Shown: piece after piece, positions 38,701-46,100 of the stretch
How positions within the stretch are numbered: position 1 is the first letter of the stretch
How the letters are laid out: every line of letters starts with the position of its first letter
Source of the DNA: Eleginops maclovinus
Taxonomy: Eukaryota; Chordata; Actinopteri; Perciformes; Eleginopidae
Length of the DNA stretch: 64,000 nt
Direction: 5' to 3'
Assembly (NCBI RefSeq): GCF_036324505.1
Contig: NC_086366.1
Coordinates: 19,918,927 to 19,982,926 of the forward strand
The notes under the pieces: generated by a model
The model's database searches: none
What the model saw: only the letters and a program-made list of their open reading frames with translations
What the model was told of the DNA's origin: nothing
Made by a program: the position numbers and the translations under genes

Positions 38701-39154
38701 TTTCTGAAAAGGTGTGTAAACCCTGTCAAATATCTGAGACTCAAATGCCTAACAGAAAGGGAATGCTCACTGAGCCATGGCATCTTCACTTCTAATCATG
38801 CAAAAGTCCTCATTTCACAGATGTGGATTCCTCCTCTTCAAGAGTGAAAAGACACAAGACACTTCTCACATGCATAAATAATGATCCCCCAGCTGTGTGA
38901 CATTCACTACTGTCATGTTATTACAGCAGATTTCGCCGTGCTCTGTCTACTTCATCTAATGTCCGTGCTTCAAGATGAAATATTATGTACAACCATATCT
39001 CAAAATCTCTCAACAATGCTTTTTGAATTTCTTACCGGAAAGGCCACTGATGATTGACAGGAGGAGAATTGGTTTCCATGGTGACCCCATACTTGTTGAA
39101 GTGGGTCCCTTCTGCAAGAATGTTAGCAGGTCTGCCTCTTCATTAAAGCTGTGC
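3351..39154 (-). CDS. cntn5: contactin-5 gene, 5' part (seven exons, signal peptide to start of Ig3)
   Basis: Contactin-5 (NB-2) is a GPI-anchored neuronal adhesion molecule of six Ig and four FNIII domains. It acts at the cell surface in axon and synapse organisation. The model joins exons 39036-39154, 29175-29381, 24021-24144, 23736-23911, 13894-13989, 9952-10155 and 3351-3453 on the minus strand. Every junction has GT-AG borders and the phases agree (1,1,2,1,1,1 across the six introns). The joined frame is open for about 321 residues and follows contactin-5 closely from memory, including the Ser/Arg-rich linker before Ig1 and the Ig2 blocks [15 protein letters not shown] and [18 protein letters not shown]. 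The linker and these blocks favour CNTN5 over the paralogues CNTN3, CNTN4 and CNTN6. Cys pairs expected for Ig1 (118/168) and Ig2 (212/264) are present, and Ig3 supplies its first Cys (317). The gene is cut by the window start. No frameshift or stop is seen, so it looks functional. Confidence 0.94.
4494..4830. repeat. GC/CpG-rich segment, possible retroelement terminal fragment
   Basis: This block is much richer in G+C and CpG than the AT-rich DNA on either side. It contains a TATA-like TATTTAAG near 4603, a run of CTG/CTA triplets around 4641-4670, a CCACCACCACC stretch and a run of seven Gs near 4756. Its look is that of a repeat terminus or promoter-like segment. I recall similar sequence in fish genomes but cannot name the family. 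No terminal repeat partner or target duplication was seen. A CpG-rich enhancer is the alternative. Confidence 0.4.
6312..6495. repeat. two LINE-like 3' tails in opposed orientation
   Basis: 6312-6388 has the widespread teleost motif AAGGCAAGG...TTTATATAGCAC...CAAGGCAATTCAAAGTGCTTTGC, which reads as a LINE-like tail on the minus strand. 6436-6495 has the plus-strand type (TTGTAAAGCACTTTG, then GCTATAAACAGTAAA). Both are fragments without coding sequence. The family (RTE/L2-like) is inferred from memory of the tail motif only. Confidence 0.55.
6609..6700 (+). repeat. fragment of the 'AAAGGTCCC..TTATACTCATTTTCA' teleost repeat
   Basis: The segment begins TTTAAAGGTCCCCTATTATAC and continues with CTCATTTTCA and AGGTCTCAGAT. 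This resembles the end of a very common teleost interspersed repeat, probably a non-autonomous DNA element. Only one end is recognisable. A similar end in reverse orientation lies at 11606-11644. Confidence 0.45.
9952..10155 (-). CDS. cntn5: cntn5 exon E6: most of Ig2
   Basis: This 204-nt, phase 1-1 exon encodes residues 220-288. It covers [20 protein letters not shown], a [17 protein letters not shown] strand pair, the PSDVGSYIC signature with Cys264, and the [19 protein letters not shown] tail into Ig3. This is the most conserved piece in the window and is CNTN5-like rather than CNTN4-like (CNTN4 has a different FNEYP segment). The donor is GACG|GTGAGG. The acceptor TTTTAAAG|AG has a short, purine-interrupted tract and is the weakest in the gene model, yet it is required by frame and homology. 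Confidence 0.96.
11606..11644 (-). repeat. end of the 'GAGCCCTATTATGCTCATTTTC' teleost repeat
   Basis: Read on the minus strand this gives TTAAAAGAGCCCTATTATGC followed by TCATTTTCGGG. This is the same family end as at 6609, in the opposite orientation. The body of the element is not clear on the 11336-11600 side. Confidence 0.4.
13328..13350. repeat. (AATCATG)3 short tandem repeat
   Basis: Three consecutive copies of AATCATG followed by AATCG. A short direct tandem with no visible function. Confidence 0.7.
13894..13989 (-). CDS. cntn5: cntn5 exon E5: start of Ig2
   Basis: This 96-nt, phase 1-1 exon encodes residues 188-220: [20 protein letters not shown], then [12 protein letters not shown] and the first base of a Glu codon. 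The [19 protein letters not shown] block is nearly identical to human CNTN5 as remembered. Cys212 is the first Ig2 disulphide cysteine. The acceptor is GTTCTTTTCCAG|AT and the donor CCAG|GTAAGA, both strong. E5 and E6 together make Ig2. Confidence 0.94.
17598..17752 (+). repeat. compound microsatellite (GT)n-(GA)n
   Basis: Alternating GT runs without interruption from 17598 to 17682 (about 42 units). It is followed directly by a purine-only or nearly pure GA run, 17684-17752, broken by ACAGAGC and AGCGAG. The GT part can adopt Z-DNA and the GA part triplex DNA in principle. Long reading frames across it are repeat artefacts. Confidence 0.95.
18500..18670 (+). repeat. left half of an older teleost interspersed repeat, split by an insertion
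   Basis: The stretch contains GAACATCCAGCAGGGGACTT, CTCTGGTTGCAAACCAGTCT, TAGAAGTCTATGAGAAAATA and GTCTCATTCGCTAGTTTTAC. I recognise this run as a common fish repeat. In the family as I remember it, the next sequence is ...CTTCTTC-AATACAGCATGATGTTCATTT. Here it breaks at TTCTTC (18665-18670), and the continuation appears 767 bp later at 19438. The class of the repeat is unknown to me and the 5' limit is approximate. Confidence 0.65.
18665..18670. repeat. target-site duplication TTCTTC, left copy
   Basis: Immediately precedes the TACGG terminus. It is identical to the copy at 19438-19443. Removing the element and one copy rejoins the flanking repeat in register. Confidence 0.75.
18746..18765. 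repeat. perfect 20-bp palindrome in left terminal repeat
   Basis: TTTTGCGAGATCTCGCAAAA is a perfect inverted repeat centred between 18755 and 18756, starting 75 bp from the left element end. Its position inside a transposon terminal repeat suggests a transposase binding site. Confidence 0.85.
18960..19310 (-). pseudogene. relic of an IS3/rve-type integrase (transposase) gene
   Basis: Read on the minus strand in three pieces of shifting frame. The first (about 19300-19240) gives an HTH-like [21 protein letters not shown] shift then leads to [17 protein letters not shown]. Another frame then gives [13 protein letters not shown] final shift gives [20 protein letters not shown], followed by [19 protein letters not shown] and [10 protein letters not shown]. 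These pieces match, in order, the N-terminal helix-turn-helix and linker of the integrase-core proteins found in many fish genomes, just before their catalytic GPN-x-x-WH-x-D region. The similarity stops after QARR near 18980, so the DDE catalytic part is deleted. Several frameshifts and the deletion make it non-functional. Confidence 0.7.
19342..19361. repeat. diverged copy of the 20-bp palindrome in right terminal repeat
   Basis: TTTTGCGACATCCCGCAAAA differs from the left palindrome at two positions and ends 76 bp from the right element end. It is the mirror counterpart of 18746-18765. Confidence 0.8.
19438..19443. repeat. target-site duplication TTCTTC, right copy
   Basis: Immediately follows the CGGTA terminus and is identical to 18665-18670. 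Confidence 0.75.
19444..19790 (+). repeat. right half of the split older repeat
   Basis: The segment resumes with ACTAAAACATGATGTTCG, then AGATAAAGCAGCTTGTGCTT, GGACATGGCTAC and, further on, CTCTGGTTGCAAAAAAAACA and AGATGGGGAAGGCCAAAACG. This is the continuation of the family whose left half ends at 18670. The 3' limit is approximate. Confidence 0.55.
20080..20276 (+). repeat. probable LINE 3' tail
   Basis: A T-rich stretch ending GTGTCTGTGAAGAGTGCTAT followed by ATTAATAAA. It resembles the 'GTGCTATATAAATAAA' tails of fish non-LTR elements. No coding part is present, and the call rests only on the tail. Confidence 0.35.
20536..20737 (+). repeat. degenerate GTGTAATA tandem array
   Basis: About ten loosely spaced variants of G(G)TGTAATA / GGGTCTAATA run through this segment, separated by AACA, TTGG or ATAG spacers in a repeat of roughly 10-20 bp. 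It looks like an old minisatellite whose units have diverged in sequence and length. Confidence 0.6.
22410..22505 (+). repeat. possible interspersed repeat fragment
   Basis: The text CTAAAGGCCTTTACACACTG, then GGGCGTGATGAAAAAACAAC and ...GTGAAATACTCACCTGTGAA, resembles a recurrent fish repeat I have seen with more CpG (ancestral CGAAATACTCGCCTG). The recognition is weak. Confidence 0.3.
23736..23911 (-). CDS. cntn5: cntn5 exon E4: second half of Ig1
   Basis: This 176-nt exon (phase 2 in, 1 out) encodes residues 129-188. It starts with [20 protein letters not shown], continues with [11 protein letters not shown], and ends with [15 protein letters not shown] and the [10 protein letters not shown] strand. 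The D-x-G-x-Y-x-C signature places Cys168 as the partner of Cys118. Two N-glycosylation sequons are visible, NGT at 133 and NAS at 156. The acceptor is ATTTTTCCAG|TT and the donor TTTGCAT|GTGAGT. The junction codon with E3 is AG+T (Ser), where mammalian CNTN5 has Arg before the same Trp. The change is conservative in context and does not break the fold. Confidence 0.95.
23912..24020 (-). other. cntn5 intron 3 (109 bp)
   Basis: A minimal intron between the two Ig1 exons, with donor GTGTGA and acceptor TTATTTTTCCAG. A TTCTCAT or TACTCAC upstream of the acceptor may be the branch site. All other introns in the window exceed 3.7 kb. Confidence 0.92.
24021..24144 (-). CDS. cntn5: cntn5 exon E3: first half of Ig1
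   Basis: This 124-nt exon (phase 1 in, 2 out) encodes residues 88-129: [20 protein letters not shown], then [21 protein letters not shown]. The GPVF-x-x-EP motif starts the first Ig domain in contactins, and Cys118 in the [10 protein letters not shown] block is the first Ig1 disulphide cysteine. The acceptor is TTTTCTTCATAG|AA and the donor ACAG|GTGTGA. The intron to E4 is only 109 bp, so E3 and E4 together form one compact Ig1 unit of 300 nt with symmetric phase 1 outer borders. Confidence 0.93.
24145..29174 (-). other. cntn5 intron 2
   Basis: A 5.0-kb AT-rich intron. I see no recognisable repeat family and no second coding signal; open frames are short and low-complexity. Confidence 0.75.
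29175..29381 (-). CDS. cntn5: cntn5 exon E2: N-terminal linker before Ig1
   Basis: This 207-nt exon has phase 1 on both sides and encodes residues 19-88. It reads from [17 protein letters not shown] through [13 protein letters not shown] to SSQEDYRSE. The acceptor is a long T-tract then CTCCAG|AC; the donor is GAAG|GTAAAA, a non-optimal +5. It contains no Ig fold. It corresponds to the Ser/Arg/Pro-rich stretch between signal peptide and Ig1 that distinguishes CNTN5 from CNTN3/4/6, and the SYAA-LR and GS-RPR blocks match the human protein from memory. Because it is phase 1-1, skipping it would keep the frame and remove only this linker. The first residues may still belong to the signal-peptide cleavage region (an AVAA motif around residues 23-26). 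Confidence 0.9.
33529..33854 (+). mobile_element. hAT-like MITE with GCTGCAAC termini
   Basis: The ends are TAGCGCTGCAAC and, on the other strand, TAGAGCTGCAAC. Inside are AATTATTTTCATGATTGATG and TTTGGTCTAATAATGGCAGA, which match the very common teleost element beginning AGGGCTGCAACTA. Flanking octamers CTATAATG (33521-33528) and ATATTATG (33855-33862) agree at 6 of 8 positions, consistent with an aged 8-bp hAT target duplication. No transposase is encoded. Confidence 0.75.
36785..36820. repeat. 18-bp tandem duplication
   Basis: GAAGGCATTCATTGCTTT occurs twice in immediate succession with no mismatch, indicating a recent local duplication. Confidence 0.85.
39036..39154 (-). CDS. cntn5: cntn5 exon E1: 5'UTR, start codon and signal peptide
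   Basis: The coding part is only 39036-39090 (18 codons plus one base); 39091-39154 is 5'UTR. The peptide begins [18 protein letters not shown], a short charged start followed by a hydrophobic core, as expected of a secretory signal. It resembles the human CNTN5 start, which also has M-x-S-x-W-K and a hydrophobic run ending in Leu-Ser. The donor is TCCG|GTAAGA (phase 1). The split codon G+AC with E2 gives Asp, which aligns with the residue after Leu-Ser in the human protein. The start context has A at -3 and G at +4, a good Kozak match. A strong acceptor (pyrimidine tract then CTGTAG|GC) ends the exon at 39154, so the 5'UTR is spliced. An alternative acceptor, TTCTTGCAG|AAGG, lies inside the UTR. 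Too short to stand out as an open frame; found by homology and phase. Confidence 0.85.
39123..39143 (-). promoter_or_regulatory. upstream ORF in the cntn5 5'UTR (six codons)
   Basis: In the inferred 5'UTR of E1 an ATG at 39143 opens a six-codon frame (MKRQTC) closed by TAA, 32 nt before the cntn5 start. Its context (TTTA before ATGA) is weaker than that of the main start. Such uORFs can lower translation of the main frame. That this one does so is inference, and it exists only if the acceptor at 39155-39156 is used rather than the inner one. Confidence 0.45.
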
Positions 39155-40436
39155 CTACAGACAGGGAAACACATCAATGGTAAGGAGGCTATATATCTTG
39201 CTATCACATACACCCAGAAGCACACTGTAAACTCCACACACTCACCCTAATCTCATTAAATGACATATTTGTGTTTGGATCAATACATGTGGGTCATAAG
39301 GGTGATCCAGAATTGAACAGCAGTTTTTGTAACCTCTGAAATAATTTATAAATCAAAAGGAGAGGCCTGTGAAGTCCACCGAAGCAGCGTATTTGTTGTT
39401 ATTCTAAGAACATACGGTAAATGGTTCAAAGCATTACTCCAAATATATATTTTATAAATATTTAACATTTTCCATGGGATTTCCTGAACTCGACCTGCAG
39501 TATTCTCAAATACATCATACCGGTTGTTAAATAGAGGAATCTCACACAATTCACAGAATCAGTTACATTATGTAATCCACAGCACTAAAAAGGCTCTGCA
39601 ATGATGTGAAAATGTTATCAACAACCATAAACACACCTGTTCTGTGTAATGCCTCATGTTTGAATACATGTTACACAGAAAGCTACAGTACAGCAACTGT
39701 TCCGTTTTTACACACATGCTTTGCTTTAGGATGATTACTTACTTCAAAGCAGGTAAAAAGTGAAATGGTAGAGGAATTACATACATTACAATCACAAACA
39801 ACCACACAATTCCAAGCACAAGGCCTTTTTTGTTTATGGTATTAATGCTACATGTATGCTTATTGCTTAGTATGAATGTATTTTGTGAATAGAAAATAGT
39901 CCATGGATTTATAGCAAATCAGTTGCTGCTTCTAAACATAAATGACACTGAACAAACATTCCAGACCTTTTTCTTAATAAAAGGTATTCCTTAAATTGAT
40001 ACAAATAATCTGTACAATTCGTACCTTGAGGAGCTTCTATATAACAGAATAGCCTGAGTTTGTTATAATCTGTATCAAGAGACAACTGAACATGTACCAC
40101 TGTCATCGATAAAGTCATCCATCGTTTCATTTTTAAAGTTTTTAATAGTTTTATCCTGTGGTTGGGTTCATTTTACATTATTCGTTTTGCTATATTTATC
40201 TGCATGAAAACACTGTGCACACTGAGTTAGAATAGTAATCCATGCAGACACCATGACAACACCAGCTGCTTGTGCAGCGACAGGGATGCCTTAATATATT
40301 TTGACAGTCACTTCACCTGACCTATAAACTGACCACTGCCACATGCCCACACACAATCATCCCATTGCCTTCTCTGTTCCAGTCATTTTAGGTTTCTGTT
40401 GTTTGCATTTCACAACCTCCATCAAATATATATATA

Positions 40437-40663
40437 TACAGGGCCAGAAAAAATTAAGAGACCACTTCAGCATTATCATTTTCTCTTGTTTTATTATTTA
40501 TAGCTATTTCTTTGAGTTAAATTATTATATATATTTTTTAATTGTATTCTATAAACTGCTGACAATTCTTCTCTGTGTTGGAATTCAACAAACACTCGAA
40601 TGGCTACCATACATGTAGAGATAAAGATTTAAGAAAAATGTGGAGTGGTCTCTTTTTCTGGGG

Positions 40664-40667
<4 letters not shown>
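40437..40667 (+). mobile_element. Tc1/mariner-like MITE in a TA repeat
   Basis: The left end reads TACAGGGCCAGAAAAAATTA then AGAGACCACTTCA. The right end, inverted, reads TATAGCCCCAGAAAAAGAGA then CCACTCCA, so the terminal inverted repeats are about 28-32 bp with a 4-bp gap. The element sits between TA-rich runs, fitting a TA target. The end motif AAAAATTAAGAGACCAC is familiar from a fish IS630/Tc1-type family. At 231 bp there is no coding capacity. Confidence 0.75.

Positions 40668-40700
<33 letters not shown>
40665..40700. repeat. (TA)18 microsatellite
   Basis: Uninterrupted TA dinucleotides directly at the right end of the MITE. A shorter TA run (about 40427-40438) flanks its left end. 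Confidence 0.9.
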
Positions 40701-40703
<3 letters not shown>

Positions 40704-43148
40704 GTCTGTTACAAACACAACTATATATTATAATGTGTTGCAATACCCCTTCAAACACCAAGTCAAAGTTGTATTAATCATTGCTATGAGGTTTTTTAGA
40801 AAATCGCACAAAAATCCGTCTTGGCAAATTAGCAAGTATGTGGGAAATAAATAAAAAAGCTAAGCTAAGCTTACTACTTTAACTGCGTATCAAGCAACAT
40901 TTTTTTAATGGCATGGATTTTTTATTCTTGTGGTCACTTATAATTGTATAAAAAGCACTTTTTATTGACCCTTTTATTTGTGCTAGTTGAATGAATAAAC
41001 ATGTCTTACATGCCATATATTATTTATTTTCATGTTTATAAGCAAATAGCTTAATGTAAACGATCCGTGGCCCTCCTATGTTCTGAACTGAGAATCCAAA
41101 AAAAACAGCACATAAATCCAAATAAATGCTGAGTCCTAAAGTTGAAGTTGTAATGATATTTCACTGCTATAATCCTCAATATTACCCATATAAATGCACC
41201 ATCAAAACATGAACACAGCGACAAACACTGGATTCATGCAAAACATGTCGTAGTGATGGATGCAATTCTATCTGAAACAATGCTAATGGAATACTTTGCA
41301 TGTGTATATAAATGGAGTAAGACCAGCTGACCTGGAAATGCTCCTTCAGTGCCATTCATCTTGCACAAAGAGCGGTATTTTTCCATTTATCTGATATTTA
41401 TAGTCAACATGTTTGAATGGGTGCTCTCTTTCTTCCTCCCTTCTCTTCCTAACAGGCTCTCTCATCTTCATTTAACTTGTCATCGGTCTCATTAATACAG
41501 TGGCCCAGACAGCACTGTGGGTTGAGGGAAGCATGTCCACATCCAGCAGGAGTCGTCTCTCATTAATCCTTTATGCCTCCTTGTCTTTGCCTCACCTCAT
41601 TTGCTCCCTATCTTCCCAGAATGCACCAGCAGTAAAACTTGTGGATTACACAATTAGTCATTTAGCAATTAGGCTATTTGTTTTCGAGAAACAGAAAGAA
41701 ACAAAGAGAGAAAAAAGAAGGGAGATAAACAAGCATCATTATCTATTTCCCTCCTTGTGATATGAGCTGTTTGGGTTGCCATATGTAATCTGCTAGTGTT
41801 CTCTGCAAGCCTTTCTCTACAGCTGGAAACATGTTAACACACCCTGTGATGGTCCCTCTCTTTCTCACCAATACAAAGAATTAAGCTGAAGGTCTACTGT
41901 CTAGACATAAGTCTGCACACGCTGGCTCATTGTCGGGAAAGTTCTTACCTCCTTAAACCTCAATATGACCTTTTACTTACACAGAGGCATAGCAATAAAA
42001 TATACCATAACTGATAGTACATGAAGAGAGTCCCTTTGCATACATTAGAATACACAAGTCCCCTTCCAGAAAAGAAAGCCTTCTCTGTCTTCTTTTTAGC
42101 ACTTCAGTCTAAATGTGGCTGCAAAGGTCAGCTTGTTGTTAAACAAACCAGCAGGGAATGTGTTGGACTGTACAACTTGTACATCAGTGCTCAGTTGGAA
42201 ACTGTGTTCAATAAAAACATATTTTCCTACGGAAACCCACGAACACCTCCTCTGTTTTATCATCTCTGGCCAGCAGTGTCTTTTTGCAGAACACAAGATA
42301 CAATTATTTCAACAACACGTTTTAAAACTGTCAACTATGCAGGTTCTGTTTGTTCAATTTAAAAAGTAAAAACAAGTACAAAATACAAAAACAAAAAATC
42401 TGAAAAATGCTATTTATAATGTGAGACTGTAAACAAGAATATAAATCATGAAAAAATGTAAAAAGGAAAAACTCCAAGTGCTTATTAGAAAGTTAGAAAG
42501 TTTATGTTAGGTGTCAGGTGCTGTTTTGACTGACACTATTTATTATTATTTAGAAAGGATTTATTTGTTCTAAATAACAGAAATTAGATGTTATGAGCTC
42601 AAATGTGTCCAAACCTTTTGGAAAAGATGTACAAACATTTGATATTGTTTTTCCCATGTAGAGAATTTGCTTACAATTTAGTCAATCTCCTACATCACTT
42701 ATCAACAATGCACTTCATGAACAGCTTTTTTTAAAAGTAATCAGTTACACTGCTTTTAGTCGGACAGTACAAATGACAGTGCAAATGGCTTATTATATAT
42801 ATGTATGCTTTGGAAAAAAAAAGCAAGAAATAATTTGCTTAAGATAAATACTACTGGTATATCTCATGGAATGGTATCAGTATCATTAGATATGCAAGAT
42901 ACATTTGCTTTACGGACAGTAGTCAAGACAAATACATGCAATACATCAAACACACTGCTCAACACAGCACAAGATCCATATCTCCTACAGTCACCGTGAA
43001 TCATAAAAAAGATGCACAAAAGACGATCTGTTTCTATTAGCGCTAACTGACCTTTCGCCTTCGTTGAAACAAGCGAAACCCAACATCTAAAGCATGTTGA
43101 GGGCCTGGAAGAGGAGTAATTGCCTGTGAAATTACCCTAACTTCATAA

Positions 43149-43166
43149 AGGTGACAAAGGTCACCT
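43149..43166. promoter_or_regulatory. nuclear-receptor-like DR3 / inverted repeat
   Basis: AGGTGA CAA AGGTCA (43149-43163) is a direct repeat with 3-bp spacing that fits the RGKTSA-n3-RGKTSA pattern used for VDR/RXR-type sites. The same bases also form the inverted repeat AGGTGAC AAAG GTCACCT. Sequence match only; function is not shown. Confidence 0.3.
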
Positions 43167-46100
43167 GTCTACATATTAAACGCATCTCCTCTTTGACGGT
43201 GCCCAAACACTTGTATTGCTGCACTGATTCAACTGGCTCACACAGAGTGCAGGGTAGGGGGAAGGGTCCTTTTCCCAAAATCAATAAAGGTCTCTTTGGT
43301 GTTCACCATATTTATTTGGAAGACAGACTGCTCACCCCAGTTAACAAATTCATCCAGGATTTGCCATAAAGGTAATCCACATCCTGCAGAATACTCAGAG
43401 AGTCTTTAGCATACAAGCCCAAATGTTGGTGCATGATTGCTTTGACACTGATTTATATATACACTAAATACAGTTTACTGAGCGGGGTCGCATTAACCCG
43501 GACCCGGAGATAGATTTGTTTGCTAAGAAGTCAGTGAGTCAACATATTGTACTTAAATCCATATTAAAATGAGGTCATAGCCTTTGTGCAAGAACATGTA
43601 TCCAAATACAAATACAAGCAGGAAAAAAGTCAAAAAAAAGCAAATGGCGTGATTTCCTTGCAGTTTCCTCCAAAAAGTTGATTAGATTATATTTGTATTT
43701 GCAAAACTACAAAATACAGCATATCCTAGCACATCAATTACAAAATATCAGACGTGACCACGTTTAGACAACATGTATTATCCTAAAATATTACTTATTT
43801 AGTGACCTAGGAGTTACAGTAACTGAAGTTCAGTGAGTGAATCTCTTTTGTGGACTGTCAAGTATTTCAAGAGAACAAGGGTCCCTCGTGTGTATCAAAT
43901 AAAGTTGGTGTGCACTGAGACAATGTAAAGTTCACCCTCCTTCACTGCTCAGTGCCTCACAGAACTCTGCCAGACATCTCCTTTGTGCTCTCAGCTTACA
44001 CTTTCCAGTCAAACATATACTTTATACGTAGGAAAAGTATAAAAGAGACATCCTACTGTATGCATAGCACAGGACTTCGAGCAGCACTTCTCTATTATTG
44101 AGTATACTGACAACCTTTGACTAAAAAGCACATTTTTGGAATATTTCTGTAAAATGAAATAGTGGATGCATTTCTTAGCATTTTGCATACTAACTAGGCT
44201 TCTTTGTACAAAATGTGTTTTCTTATACAGTACATTGCTCCTGGCCATTGTTCTTTAAGATCACTGGTTGTTTTAACTGCATAAATGTGTTTATAAGTGA
44301 AACTAATCTGCGAATAAAGCCTGTGCTTAGGTTTTTCCGATAGTTCTGTGAGTTGGAAAAAGATAATATCTTAATAAAAAATACAAACTTCAAAAATTAC
44401 ATTTCTGACAAAGAAATAAATGAATTTCTAAGATATAGTTCAACTGTTTTAGTTTGTTTTCAAGATGTGAAACACCCCTTATAATCAGAGACACCTTCCA
44501 TCTTCCAATTCCACCAATTATTGGACAAATTAATCTAATTTGAAAATACTTTTCAATATATATCACGTTGACACTCTTCTACCATTTTTAGGAATGCAAA
44601 CACACTGTTTAGCAGAGTCAAATGGTCCAGACTGGAATCATGTATCCTAGAGATTAGTTTCATGTCGCAGTTTTCTCTGAACCAGGAATCTTTTGTTTGG
44701 TCTTTCATATAGTGAACTGCAATTTGTCCAGATGTGTGGTATATAGATAACAGTGTATATGCTATACATTCGGGGACAGTGGAGCTGGATTGTGCCACAC
44801 TTCAGTCCAGGCGGTCAGAGCCCAGCCAGATGGTTATTAATGAGGCAGTGTGCAGGGAGCAACAAGGTGCACTGACAGCTCCGAGTGTGATGCCTCTACT
44901 TAATCTCATGTCTGTGTTTCCACAGCTTGTTACACATGTAACAAATGCAGACATGGTTAAACCAAACCAGGTAAACATCGGCTGATATGAAAAGCTGTTT
45001 CTCATCAGCCACTCGCAGCAACCCATTGTGTAGTATCAACAAAATACATGACAGCCACATACTGTAGAAATGTGCATCTGACAGCAGCATGAATGAAAGA
45101 TATCACTGCAGTGTTACCCTATTTTGACAAAACTTGGCATAGCATACTGTATGTCTCGTGATTTTCAGCAGTGACATTTCGTGTAATTCTGAGGGAATTA
45201 TGGATTATTCAACAACTGGTTTCTCTATACGGTTAGGCACAAACATGTCATGGATCAAACCTTTTTACTTTCCCCCAGAGGTATAGGAGCAACAGAGGTT
45301 GAGTCATACAGGCAAGCGTGGGCTGGGTTGACAAATCTAATACCCAGATAAACCAAGATCCTGATTATAATTACACTGTAGTTTTCACACCGCCTCATCT
45401 TACCTTGTCACCAACTCCAATTAGCACAGCACTTGTTACTGAAGACATGTGCACACACACACTTGCACACAGCTTCAAACCAACAGCAAAAATAGAAGTG
45501 GACAAATCAGCGGAAAGAAATTGTCCTTGTCATTTTTGCGAGATTCCATAAGGAGCTCTTATATTTATTTATTTTCTTTTGTTGCTTTTGTACAATCTTC
45601 AAGTATTTTTATTTGCAAAAAATTGCGTTATTGAGTGATTCTATGTGAAATACAAGGAGTAAATTAAACAATAATAAATTAAAAACATGATGTTGGCTTA
45701 TGGTTCTTCCGATTGTTTGATTGGAAGCGCTTTCATCCACTGCTTTTCCACTAATTACAATAATAAGTGGTAGTTGTGATTACAGTGGTGATAATGATAG
45801 TAATAGCATAGCTCTAGTAGCCTTCTGTAAAGCTACAATAGCAGGAGCACAAGTACATATGAGCAAACATCTACTTTTTCCTCAATAACCATTAAAATAA
45901 ATTATTTTAGAGAGAAAAGAGTAGTAATTAAAAGGCATTTTGCTGCTCTCTACTTATATCCTCGATTTGTGGATATTGTGACATGAACACTCGATGACCT
46001 CGTCAATATAATTGTATTTGTCGCTACTAATGGGAATGTCAGATTTACATTTGCTGTATCTACTACATAGTAATGTGGTACTTCATTGAAAATGTGTTAG

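Larger units (their letters stand above)
29382..39035 (-). other. cntn5 intron 1 (first coding intron)
   Basis: A 9.65-kb intron between the signal-peptide exon and the linker exon. It contains the hAT-like MITE at 33529-33854 and an 18-bp tandem duplication at 36785-36820. The rest shows no supportable feature. Confidence 0.75.

Noticed and set aside
3351..39154. Assignment to paralogues cntn3, cntn4 or cntn6
   Set aside because: The linker exon E2 and the [15 protein letters not shown] and [12 protein letters not shown] blocks match CNTN5; the paralogues differ at these points as I recall them.
42021..42369. Overlapping frames of 113, 84 and 66 residues on both strands
   Set aside because: No family resemblance; overlapping chance frames in an AT-rich region.
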